Shown in pieces: positions 44,215-51,481 of a stretch of DNA of 64,000 bases (its first letter is position 1; each line of letters begins with the position of its first letter). The notes below the pieces were generated by a model, which was not told the origin of the DNA, did not search any database, and saw only the letters and a list, made by a program, of their open reading frames with translations. A program made the position numbers and the translations under genes. Source of the stretch: Novosphingobium sp. Rr 2-17 (GTDB taxonomy: Bacteria; Pseudomonadota; Alphaproteobacteria; Sphingomonadales; Sphingomonadaceae); the NCBI RefSeq assembly GCF_000272475.1, contig NZ_AKFJ01000017.1, positions 108,438-172,437 on the forward strand, read 5' to 3'.

Positions 44215-44790
44215 TCACGCGAAAGCCTCGGCGCTGCCGTCCGGGATCGGCAGAGCGTGTGCCCGAAGGGTCATCGCGACGTTGGTGAAGTGGCCGATCA
44301 CCACCGTTAAGGTGACCAACTCCGCGTCACCAAGCAGCTTTCGCGCTTCAGAGTAGATTTCATCGGGAACGCTGTGTTGGCGTTGCAGCGTATCGACGTA
44401 GCGATAGACCGCCGTGTCATTCTCGTCTGTAAATGAGGGATGGTCGCCCAACCGGATGGCCTCCACGGCGGCGGGACTGATGCCTTGTTCGACCGCTTCT
44501 GCCGCGTGCATCAACCATTCCATCTCCGCGTGCCAGAAGGCGGCGACGACGATGATTGCCAGTTCGCGATACCGAGCCGGCAGTGATGAGGTCATGATCG
44601 CCTGATTGACCCGTCCCCATGCATCCGCGACCTCGGGCGTGTGAAGCAGCGGCATACGCGGGCCGCCTTCGCCGCCGAACAATGCGAGAGAGCGGTCATA
44701 CATTGTGCGTGCGACCGGTCCCATCGTCTCGGGCGATGGCGCCGAGACGCGGCCTGACGGCTTGTAACGAGAGGGGGGCAAGGGCTTCAT
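44215..44790 (-). CDS. Carboxymuconolactone decarboxylase-family protein 2
   Basis: A 191 aa cytoplasmic helical protein. The pattern is like that at 34787: YRELAIIVVAAFWHAEMEWL then MHAAEAVEQGISPAAVEAI and the C-terminal GHFTNVAMTLRAHALPIP. It has no Cys at the AhpD redox position (HAEM). It diverges from the LysR gene, a layout typical of a regulator and its target. Decarboxylase or lactone chemistry on a ring-cleavage product is possible; not provable from sequence. Confidence 0.82.
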   Translation of the reverse strand: MKPLPPSRYKPSGRVSAPSPETMGPVARTMYDRSLALFGGEGGPRMPLLHTPEVADAWGRVNQAIMTSSLPARYRELAIIVVAAFWHAEMEWLMHAAEAVEQGISPAAVEAIRLGDHPSFTDENDTAVYRYVDTLQRQHSVPDEIYSEARKLLGDAELVTLTVVIGHFTNVAMTLRAHALPIPDGSAEAFA

Positions 44791-44972
44791 TCAGGTTCTC
44801 CGTGACGGGGGATCGTGCGCCAACGGTCTGCCATTGTCGCGCACGCACCCCTAGGCCGAACATGGCAAACCAGCCGTGATGCAACCTGCTATACGAAGCG
44901 ATCATGGCCCGGGGTTGCAAAACCGTCGTCGTTGTCTATCGCGTGACCGACCTTTTTCGGCGGGATGTAAGC

Positions 44973-45869
44973 GTGGATCTCAACCAAATACGACTGACGC
45001 TTTACATCGCCGATCACGGTAGCTTGACCCAGGCGGCGATCGCCTTGGGCGTCGAGCAATCGGTCATCAGCCGACAATTGAGCGCGCTAGAAAAGGAGTA
45101 TGGTGAGCGGCTATTCCACCGGACCGGGCGCGGGATGGTCCCGACCGAGTTTGGAGCAGCAGTGTTCCCACGGTTGCAGTGGCTCCTCGATCAAGCCGAT
45201 CGCATCGAAAACGAAATCAAGGAAGAAGCTGGCATCGTTTCCGGGGACGTCCGCATCGGCTTTCTCCCGGCTTTGTCGAGCCCACTGATCTGTCGCCTGG
45301 TTCCGCTGGTCGAGGAGCGGTACGAACGTATCAAGCTCCATTTCTTCGAAGGTTCGAACGGACAGCTTCAGGAGTGGCTCGCCAACGGCACGATCGACGT
45401 GGCGATGCTCTACCGGTATGGCGATAGCAGTCAGACGGCCGAGCGCGTGCTGGGCACCAACGATGCTCACCTCATCGGCCTGGCGGACTCGCCGCTGCTG
45501 CAAAGCGGCACGGTAACCTTGAGCCAATTGGACGGCATACCTCTGGTTCTGCCCAACACCCCCAATTCGCTGCGGAACGTCCTGGCCGAAGAGGCGCGCA
45601 AGCAAGGCATTACGCTCAACGTGCTGGCCGAAGCGGACTCGATCCTCATCCAGAAAAGCCTCGTGCGGGCAGGGCAGGCCTTTGCAATTCTGGGCGCCAT
45701 TGCGATCGACGCGGACGAGGCAGGGGTGCTTCGCTCGGCCAAGATCGTAGACCCCGTCATCCATCGCTCGGCGGTCTTGGCGACGACTACCCGCAGGCCA
45801 TTGACCGGGGCGATGAAGGCAATGGTTAAGGAGGTCGAAGAACTAGCCTTGCTCCTGTTCGGCAACTGA
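44973..45869 (+). CDS. LysR-type transcriptional regulator
   Basis: A 298 aa regulator. The N-terminal winged helix-turn-helix (LTQAAIALGVEQSVISRQLSA) is followed by the linker helix and a LysR effector-binding domain (SGDVRIGFLPALSSPL onward). The GTG at 44973 gives the usual LysR beginning (VDLNQIRLTLYIADHG); the frame extends to an ATG at 44904. It is the only one-component regulator in the catabolic cluster, which makes it the first candidate to bind the recurrent 15-bp motif. That link is inferred; a degenerate copy (GCAACCTGCTATAC, 44881-44894) sits at its own promoter. Confidence 0.88.
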   Translation: MDLNQIRLTLYIADHGSLTQAAIALGVEQSVISRQLSALEKEYGERLFHRTGRGMVPTEFGAAVFPRLQWLLDQADRIENEIKEEAGIVSGDVRIGFLPALSSPLICRLVPLVEERYERIKLHFFEGSNGQLQEWLANGTIDVAMLYRYGDSSQTAERVLGTNDAHLIGLADSPLLQSGTVTLSQLDGIPLVLPNTPNSLRNVLAEEARKQGITLNVLAEADSILIQKSLVRAGQAFAILGAIAIDADEAGVLRSAKIVDPVIHRSAVLATTTRRPLTGAMKAMVKEVEELALLLFGN

Positions 45870-45985
45870 CCGCGCATCTTCCGGCTGGTTATAGGGCCGA
45901 CACTGGTTACCCACTGACATTTGCGGAATAGCCGACTTTGCCCAAGGGCGAGACTGCCTTGGCGTCGGCTGATACGAAGCTCCCC

Positions 45986-46000
45986 CCAAAACTGCTTTGC
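45986..46000 (+). promoter_or_regulatory. Recurrent motif, site C (CCAAAACTGCTTTGC)
   Basis: Matches the cluster consensus at 14 of 15 positions, the first base being C. It lies in the 268-bp gap before the hydrolase-fold gene, 137 bp upstream of its GTG. Confidence 0.6.
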
Positions 46001-46137
46001 GGGCGTGAGCCCTCCCATTCCCGTTGAATCGCGTACACATGCCCCATGTCATCCGATCGGCATTCGAAGGCCGATCGACGGGTGGCCGCGGTAGTTCGAC
46101 CATCGCGCGGCACCTGATTTGAAGGGGGAACATCACC

Positions 46138-47136
46138 GTGGACCATACGCGACGCGATCTGCTGGGGCTTTTGACCGTAGCCGGCCTCGCCACTGGACAA
46201 AGCCGTCCCGCCGTTGCCCGTAAAGCTGCAATGCGGGTGGGATCCGCAGGCGGAGAATTGCCGTCTATCGAAACACGGCCCGAACCTGCAGTGCCGCCCG
46301 TGCGCGAGGGGCACGCGGTTTCGGGTACGGCGCGTTTGTGGTGGTGGGACACCGGTGGAACCAGGCCGGCGATCGTCCTGCTGCACCCGGCAACGGGCAG
46401 CGGCCTAATTTGGCGCTATCAACAGCAAGCGTTCGTCAATGCCGGCTTTCGGGTGATTGGGTATTCCAGACGTGGAGCGGCTGGCTCGACCAAGGGTGAG
46501 CCTGGCGACCGGACTAGCGCCTTGGACGACCTGAATGCCGTAGTTGCGGCAATCGGCCTGAGCCGGTTCCACCTGCTCGGCACTGCTGGCGGAGCGTTCA
46601 CGGCGATGGCGTTCGCACGCGCAATGCCGGAACGGCTGCTCAGTCTGGTGATTGCCAACAGCCTGTTGTCCGTGACTGGCGGGGAGATTAACCCCATGCT
46701 GCAGAATATTCAGCTCTCCGCCTTGCAGACATTACCAGATGAAGTGCGCGAACTGGGGCCGGCTTATCGGGTTTCGAATCCCGCAGGGACCGCTCGCTGG
46801 GTAGAGCTCACGCACGGGAGCGAAGTGGCGCGAAGTAGCCCAGCAGGCAAAAAAATGCCGCCGGGCGGAGATGGTAAAGCCGGTGCGTCTCGCCCGCCAC
46901 CACCTGGAGGGATGACGCTGGAAGATCTGCGCGCCGTTCGACTTCCGGTGCTTTTGATAGCAGGCGACGCTGATTTGCTGGCGCCACCGCCCCTGATGAA
47001 CGTGTTTACCCGATATCTGCCTAATTGCCGCATGGTGCGACTGCCGGCCTGCGGACATTCCGGTTACTGGGAAATGCCAGCGCTGTTCAACGAAACAGTG
47101 GTCGGCTTCATCCGTATGCAAGGAGCAAAACGTTGA
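46138..47136 (+). CDS. Exported alpha/beta-hydrolase-fold protein lacking the nucleophile serine
   Basis: A 332 aa protein with a Tat-like signal (HTRRDLLGLLTVAGLATG). The fold is clear: LLHPATGSG oxyanion loop, GYSRRGAAGS, AGDADLLAPP acid strand and ACGHSGYWEMP His. The nucleophile elbow reads LLGTAGGA, with A150 where GxSxG has Ser. A Pro/Gly insert (MPPGGDGKAGASRPPPPGGM) lies in the cap. It may be a non-hydrolytic enzyme or a binding protein. The start is GTG at 46138, with GAAGGGGG upstream. Its TGA overlaps the TTG of the hydratase gene. Confidence 0.82.
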   Translation: MDHTRRDLLGLLTVAGLATGQSRPAVARKAAMRVGSAGGELPSIETRPEPAVPPVREGHAVSGTARLWWWDTGGTRPAIVLLHPATGSGLIWRYQQQAFVNAGFRVIGYSRRGAAGSTKGEPGDRTSALDDLNAVVAAIGLSRFHLLGTAGGAFTAMAFARAMPERLLSLVIANSLLSVTGGEINPMLQNIQLSALQTLPDEVRELGPAYRVSNPAGTARWVELTHGSEVARSSPAGKKMPPGGDGKAGASRPPPPGGMTLEDLRAVRLPVLLIAGDADLLAPPPLMNVFTRYLPNCRMVRLPACGHSGYWEMPALFNETVVGFIRMQGAKR

Positions 47137-47918
47137 AGGGCCTTGACGATCTAACCTTGCTGCGTGTGCGATCCGCCGATCACGTCGCCACCGTGACTAT
47201 GGCCGCGCCGCCGGTCAACGCGCAGAACCGCGTCTTTCGCGAAGAGATGATCCGCGTGTTCGACGTGCTGGGTGCCGATGCGGACACCCGCGTCATCGTC
47301 CTGACCGGCGAAGGGCGCGCCTTTTCGGCGGGCGCCGACTTGACCGAACGCACCGCGATTGCCGGCGAGGCGGGCGGGTACAGCCGCCATAACCGGCTGG
47401 TCCGCGCGGCCTTCGACGTCATCATGGAGTGTCCCAAGCCGGTGATCGCTGCAGTCAACGGAGCGGCGATCGGCGCGGGATGCGTGATGGCGCTCGTCTG
47501 CGACATTCTGGTGGTTGCCGAAGAAGCGTTTTTGTCGATGACCGAGGTGGATTACGGCATGGCGGGTGGCGTCCGGCATGTGCTGCGCGCGTTCAGCCCG
47601 TCTGATGCCCGCTTGATGATCTACACTGCGCGGCGGATTTCAGGGCCGGAATTGTACCGCATGAACGTCGCGTCCGCCTGCGTCCCGCGCGAACGCTTGC
47701 TGGACGAGGCCACTGCCATCGCCAGCAAGATCGCCCGCAAGGTGCCGCTGGCCGTGGTGGCGGCGAAACGATCGTTCGGGCTTACCGAAGAAATGCCGCT
47801 GCGCGATGGTTATCGCTACGAGCAGACACAGACAGCCCTGTTGGCTGAGACCGAGGACACGAAGGAAGCGCTCGCCGCTTTCCGGGAAAAACGCACTCCC
47901 GTTTTCAAGGGCCGCTGA
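47133..47918 (+). CDS. Enoyl-CoA hydratase/isomerase family protein
   Basis: Crotonase-fold enzyme of 261 aa. Landmarks: GEGRAFSAGADLTER (first oxyanion strand), AAVNGAAIGAGCVMALVCD and LSMTEVDYGMAGG with the Glu of the second active-site loop. The start is TTG at 47133, overlapping the preceding TGA (TTGA) with AGGAG 7 nt upstream; the frame is open to 47025 but that would overlap the previous gene by over 100 bp. It handles an acyl-CoA of the cluster's pathway; hydration, isomerisation or hydrolysis cannot be told apart. A strong hairpin follows. Confidence 0.9.
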   Translation: MKGLDDLTLLRVRSADHVATVTMAAPPVNAQNRVFREEMIRVFDVLGADADTRVIVLTGEGRAFSAGADLTERTAIAGEAGGYSRHNRLVRAAFDVIMECPKPVIAAVNGAAIGAGCVMALVCDILVVAEEAFLSMTEVDYGMAGGVRHVLRAFSPSDARLMIYTARRISGPELYRMNVASACVPRERLLDEATAIASKIARKVPLAVVAAKRSFGLTEEMPLRDGYRYEQTQTALLAETEDTKEALAAFREKRTPVFKGR

Positions 47919-47930
47919 TCCATCGAATAA

Positions 47931-47968
47931 AGCAGGCCGCCCGGGTCGAAAAACCCGGGCGGCCTGCT
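47931..47968. terminator. Bidirectional hairpin between the hydratase and BKACE genes
   Basis: A 16-bp perfect stem, AGCAGGCCGCCCGGGT / ACCCGGGCGGCCTGCT, with a 6-nt loop. It sits between converging stops at 47918 and 48004. The T-tract is short on both sides. Confidence 0.85.
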
Positions 47969-48003
47969 ACCGATCATCCTTGTAACTAAGTAGCAGGGGA
48001 GCC

Positions 48004-48924
48004 CTAAACGATCGCCCGCGTTCCTGCGGTCGCTCCAGCAGTCTTGTGCGAAAGCCCGAGGAGCTCACGCGCTTCGGCCGGGGTCGCGACGGACGAACCG
48101 ATCGATTCGACGATCTGCGCCGCGCGCTCGACCAATTGCGCGTTGCCTTTGGCCAGTTCGCCGTGACGGATGTAGATATTGTCTTCCAGGCCAACGCGCA
48201 CATGTCCACCCAGGACCACGGCTTGGGCGACCATCGGGAATTGCTGCGCCGAAATACCGAAGGCGCCCCACAGCGCGCCGTCGGGAAGATCGTTGGTCAT
48301 CGAAAGCATCGCAGCAGTGGTCGCCGGCGCCGTCCAGGGAATGCCGAGGCAGAGCTGAAACAGTGCTGGCCCCTTGATGACGCCGCGCTTCAGGAAATCT
48401 TTTGCCAGGCGAATATGGCCGAGGTCGAAGACTTCCATCTCCGGTAGCACGCCGGCGTCCTGGATCATCGCCGCCATCTGTTCCAGATGCGAAGGGATGT
48501 TCACGAAGGCGTAGCCCGGGAATGTCATTGTCGCGACGTCGAGACTGCACAAGTCCGGTTTCAGCGCCAGGATATGTTCGACGCGCTTGGCGGGCGAGGC
48601 CATGACGCTGCCGGGACCAGCCACCATCGGATCGGCGTCGCTCGGTGCGAACCGCGCGCCCGGCCCCGTGGTCAGGTTAATCAGAATGTCAGAGCCACTC
48701 TCACGGATGCGGTCCACCACCTCGCGGTAGAGGTCGAGTTCCATGCTGGGTTGGCCGGTTTCGGGATCGCGCACATGGATATGAGCCACACAAGCCCCTG
48801 CAGCCCGGGCGGCCACCGCATCGTCTGCGATCTGCTTGGGCGTTACCGGCACCGATGGATTAAGGCGCAGCGCATCCATGGTAGAGCCCGTGATCGCACA
48901 AGTGATGATCGTTTTTTTCGTCAT
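48004..48924 (-). CDS. Beta-keto acid cleavage enzyme (BKACE, DUF849)
   Basis: Zn-dependent TIM-barrel enzyme of 306 aa. It begins KKTIITCAITGS and has the metal pair in VAHIHVRDPETG, then INLTTGPGARF and HVRVGLEDNIY near the C-terminus. BKACEs join a beta-keto acid with acetyl-CoA to give acetoacetate and a new CoA ester; the side-chain specificity is not readable here. ATG at 48924 or 48936 may be the start. It diverges from an MFS gene over a promoter region with two inverted copies of the recurrent motif. It may finish the breakdown started by the FadB-type enzyme (inferred). Confidence 0.9.
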   Translation of the reverse strand: MTKKTIITCAITGSTMDALRLNPSVPVTPKQIADDAVAARAAGACVAHIHVRDPETGQPSMELDLYREVVDRIRESGSDILINLTTGPGARFAPSDADPMVAGPGSVMASPAKRVEHILALKPDLCSLDVATMTFPGYAFVNIPSHLEQMAAMIQDAGVLPEMEVFDLGHIRLAKDFLKRGVIKGPALFQLCLGIPWTAPATTAAMLSMTNDLPDGALWGAFGISAQQFPMVAQAVVLGGHVRVGLEDNIYIRHGELAKGNAQLVERAAQIVESIGSSVATPAEARELLGLSHKTAGATAGTRAIV

Positions 48925-48993
48925 AGAAGATGCCATTCTGTTGGAATGCATGACTATATGAACGATGCTGAGACGGCTCCAATCGGCCATTAG

Positions 48994-49008
48994 GCAAAGC
49001 AGTTATGC
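48994..49008 (-). promoter_or_regulatory. Recurrent motif, site D1 (complement GCATAACTGCTTTGC)
   Basis: Identical to site D2 in inverted orientation and part of a perfect 17-bp inverted repeat (48992-49008 with 49052-49068). It lies 69 bp from the BKACE start. Confidence 0.68.
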
Positions 49009-49051
49009 ATCTGCATTTCCTCCAACGCCTTGGTGCAAATGGCAAAAGATC

Positions 49052-49066
49052 GCATAACTGCTTTGC
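49052..49066 (+). promoter_or_regulatory. Recurrent motif, site D2 (GCATAACTGCTTTGC)
   Basis: The partner of site D1 and 90 bp before the MFS start. The paired, inverted layout between divergent genes suggests cooperative binding or looping by one regulator controlling both. Confidence 0.68.
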
Positions 49067-49156
49067 CTGGACGCATCGGCGGATTGGTTTCTACGATAAT
49101 GCGACAAGGGCTGCGCCTATGGTGCGGTTACAACAACCTAAGGGGCGGATCGATAA

Positions 49157-50476
49157 ATGGCACAATTCAAGGCCGATGAAGCCCCGGTTGTCGCCAAATC
49201 CGCCGACCCTGCAGTGCGCGCACCGCTATTTTACGGCTGGGTCATCGCCGCCGTCGCCGGGCTGGGCATGGCCGCCGGCGTTTCCGTGTTCCTCCCCACC
49301 ACCATCGGCCTGCTCATCGCCCCCCTAGGCAGAGAGTTCGGTTGGACCGCCCCGCAAGTGCTCGCAGCCTTGACCTTCAACACGGTCGCAACCCTTGTTG
49401 CAGCGCCGTTGACGGGCAAGCTCGTAGATCGCCTGGGCGCGCGTCGAGTGACAAGCGCCGCGCTGCTCTGCCAGGCCCTGCTGATCGCCTCGTTTTACGT
49501 CATGAACGACAACGTCATCGCGTTCTACTTGCGTTATGTGCTGTTTGCCCTGCTTGCGACCGGAACGACCGCCATCTCCTATTCGGCGCTAATTTCGCGC
49601 TGGTTCGACCGTCGCCGGGGTTTAGCGCTTGGCGTTGCCCTTGCCGGAGTCGGCCTGGGCGGCGTGATCTGGTCGGTGCTGGCGCAATATCTTTTTGATC
49701 TCATTGGCTGGCGTCTGACCATGCTGGGATTCGCGGCTGGTTTGGTCCTGGTGATACTGCCGATCCAGTTGCTGGCCCTTCGCGACCGTCCGGAACTGAT
49801 GGGCTTGACGGTCGATGGCAAGGTTGCCGAAGCAAAAGCCCAAACCGGGGACAGCGGTGAGATGGCGATGAGCGTGACTTTGGCCACAGCAATCAAGACC
49901 GGTCGGTTCTGGCTGGTTTTGGTAACCTTCTTCCTGGCGACCGCCAGCGCCTATGGCGTGATGCTCAACCTCGTGACCATTCTGGTCCGGCAAGGCGTTG
50001 CTCCGCAAACGGCGGCGAACACGCAAGCGACGATCTGGCTGGCGATCTTACTGGGACGAGTGGGCACGGGCTGGCTGCTCGACCGATTCTTCGCACCGCG
50101 TGTTGCCTTCGCCTTTCTGATGCCCGGCGTGATCGGGATCGGGATGCTGGCTGCCGGAACGACCGGGGCAGGATCGTTCGCTGCGGCCATGCTCGTAGGC
50201 CTGGCGGCTGGCGCAGAGGTAGATGTGCTGGCGTATGTCGTGGGTCGGTATTTCGGCCTACGCCACTTCGGCGTCATTTACGCCGTGAATTTCGGGGCAG
50301 TGGCGATTGCGACCAGCGTCGGCCCGGTTACGACGGCGCTCGTGGCAGCAGCCAATGGTGGAAGCTACGGACTGGCGCTGCTGATGCTGATGGCGACGCT
50401 GACCTTGGCGGGATTGCTGCTGTTAAGCTTCCCGCGTTTCCCGGAACGCTTTTCGGCATCGTCGCACGCGGCCTGA
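49157..50476 (+). CDS. MFS transporter, monocarboxylate/oxalate (OFA)-like
   Basis: A 439 aa protein with 12 helices. The N-terminus (PLFYGWVIAAVAGLGMAAGV) and motif A (GKLVDRLGARRV) match the FYGW group of MFS carriers that take up organic acids. The second half has an RVGTGWLLDRFF motif. It is probably the inner-membrane uptake step for the acid degraded by the neighbouring enzymes (inferred from divergence with BKACE and shared motif sites). The ATG at 49157 lies at the end of a 232-bp divergent promoter. Confidence 0.88.
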   Translation: MAQFKADEAPVVAKSADPAVRAPLFYGWVIAAVAGLGMAAGVSVFLPTTIGLLIAPLGREFGWTAPQVLAALTFNTVATLVAAPLTGKLVDRLGARRVTSAALLCQALLIASFYVMNDNVIAFYLRYVLFALLATGTTAISYSALISRWFDRRRGLALGVALAGVGLGGVIWSVLAQYLFDLIGWRLTMLGFAAGLVLVILPIQLLALRDRPELMGLTVDGKVAEAKAQTGDSGEMAMSVTLATAIKTGRFWLVLVTFFLATASAYGVMLNLVTILVRQGVAPQTAANTQATIWLAILLGRVGTGWLLDRFFAPRVAFAFLMPGVIGIGMLAAGTTGAGSFAAAMLVGLAAGAEVDVLAYVVGRYFGLRHFGVIYAVNFGAVAIATSVGPVTTALVAAANGGSYGLALLMLMATLTLAGLLLLSFPRFPERFSASSHAA

Positions 50477-50507
50477 CAAACCCGTAGCGATCCTATCAAT
50501 CAACGTC

Positions 50508-50522
50508 CCAAAGCAGGTTTGT
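50508..50522 (-). promoter_or_regulatory. Recurrent motif, site E (complement ACAAACCTGCTTTGG)
   Basis: Differs from the consensus at the first base and keeps CAAA-N5-TTTG symmetry. It lies 47 bp before the amidohydrolase ATG, the closest of all sites, and overlaps the left arm of an 11-bp inverted repeat. Confidence 0.58.
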
Positions 50523-50554
50523 CCGCTCTTGCGTTCCACTTGTGCGGACAAACC
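50516..50554. promoter_or_regulatory. Inverted repeat in front of the amidohydrolase gene
   Basis: A perfect 11-bp repeat, GGTTTGTCCGC / GCGGACAAACC, with a 17-nt spacer, in the 93-bp gap between the MFS stop and the amidohydrolase ATG. It could be a second operator, an mRNA hairpin or a weak terminator. Confidence 0.45.
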
Positions 50555-50569
50555 GGTTAGACGACAAGC

Positions 50570-51481
50570 ATGGCACAACAGACTTTCCAGACATCAGGCG
50601 CGGCGGCATTCGGTCCCGCATGCGATTGTCACGCCCACGTCATCGGCCCGTTCGAGCGCTATCCGTTGTCGGAAGAGCGCGTCTATACGCCCGGTGAAGC
50701 GCCCTTGGCCGATTACCTCTCGATGCTGGATGCGAACGGTTTTGCGCGCGGCGTTCTGGTCCATGCCGGAGCGCACGGGTGGGACAACCAGGCGATGCTG
50801 GATGCGCTATCCTTCGCGCCCGACCGGCTGCGCGGCATCGCCGTGGTCCCGCCCGAAGCCAGCGATGAGGCACTGAGCGATCTGGACTCAGCCGGCATTC
50901 GGGGCATTCGCTTCACGCATGTTACGGGCCAGCAGCCTGAGAAGGCCATGGCCGGGCGGCTCAACCTTGGCGACCTTCCGGCATTCGCCCCCCGCCTGCG
51001 CGAGTTGGGCTGGACAGCCAATGTCTGGGCCAATGCCGATACGATCGCAGAGAACGCCGACGCCTTGCAGGCGCTCGGCGTGCCGGTAGTGATCGATCAC
51101 ATGGGCTTCTTCGATGTCGCGCGCGGAACGGATGACGCTGGCTTTCAGGCGCTGCTCCGTCTCGTCGCCGAGGGCGTGGCCTGGATCAAACTGACCACGT
51201 TTCGCAACTCCAAGGCTGCACCCGATTTCGAAGACGTGCGCCCGTTTCATGATGCCTTGGTGCGTGCCAATCCCGAGCGGCTGTTATGGGGAAGCGACTG
51301 GCCGTTTCTCGGCATGAAGGGCGACCCCGCCTATGCCACCGATCGGCTGCTGGCCAAAGCGCTCGACTGGTGGGGCAACGATACGCTTGCGCGTCGCATC
51401 TTGGTCGAAAACCCAGCCCGGCTCTACGGCTTTGGAGACAAGGATGGCTTTGCGGACAAGGACGGGGGAGCGACAGCGTGA
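50570..51481 (+). CDS. Amidohydrolase of the LigI / 2-pyrone-4,6-dicarboxylate lactonase group
   Basis: A 303 aa TIM-barrel metal hydrolase of COG3618. Motifs: CDCHAHVIGP at the first strand, VLVHAGAHGWDN, VVIDHMGFFDVARG, and the final WGSDWPFLGMKG with the catalytic Asp. Relatives open lactone rings such as 2-pyrone-4,6-dicarboxylate. The product here is probably a lactone- or dicarboxylate-derived acid; exact substrate unknown. The C-terminal tail repeats DKDGFADKDGG. The GST gene overlaps its stop (GTGA), so they form a unit. Confidence 0.88.
   Translation: MAQQTFQTSGAAAFGPACDCHAHVIGPFERYPLSEERVYTPGEAPLADYLSMLDANGFARGVLVHAGAHGWDNQAMLDALSFAPDRLRGIAVVPPEASDEALSDLDSAGIRGIRFTHVTGQQPEKAMAGRLNLGDLPAFAPRLRELGWTANVWANADTIAENADALQALGVPVVIDHMGFFDVARGTDDAGFQALLRLVAEGVAWIKLTTFRNSKAAPDFEDVRPFHDALVRANPERLLWGSDWPFLGMKGDPAYATDRLLAKALDWWGNDTLARRILVENPARLYGFGDKDGFADKDGGATA

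Noticed and set aside
44881..44894. GCAACCTGCTATAC at the LysR promoter as an eighth motif
   Set aside because: Needs a one-base gap and has a poor right half; mentioned only as a possible degenerate site.
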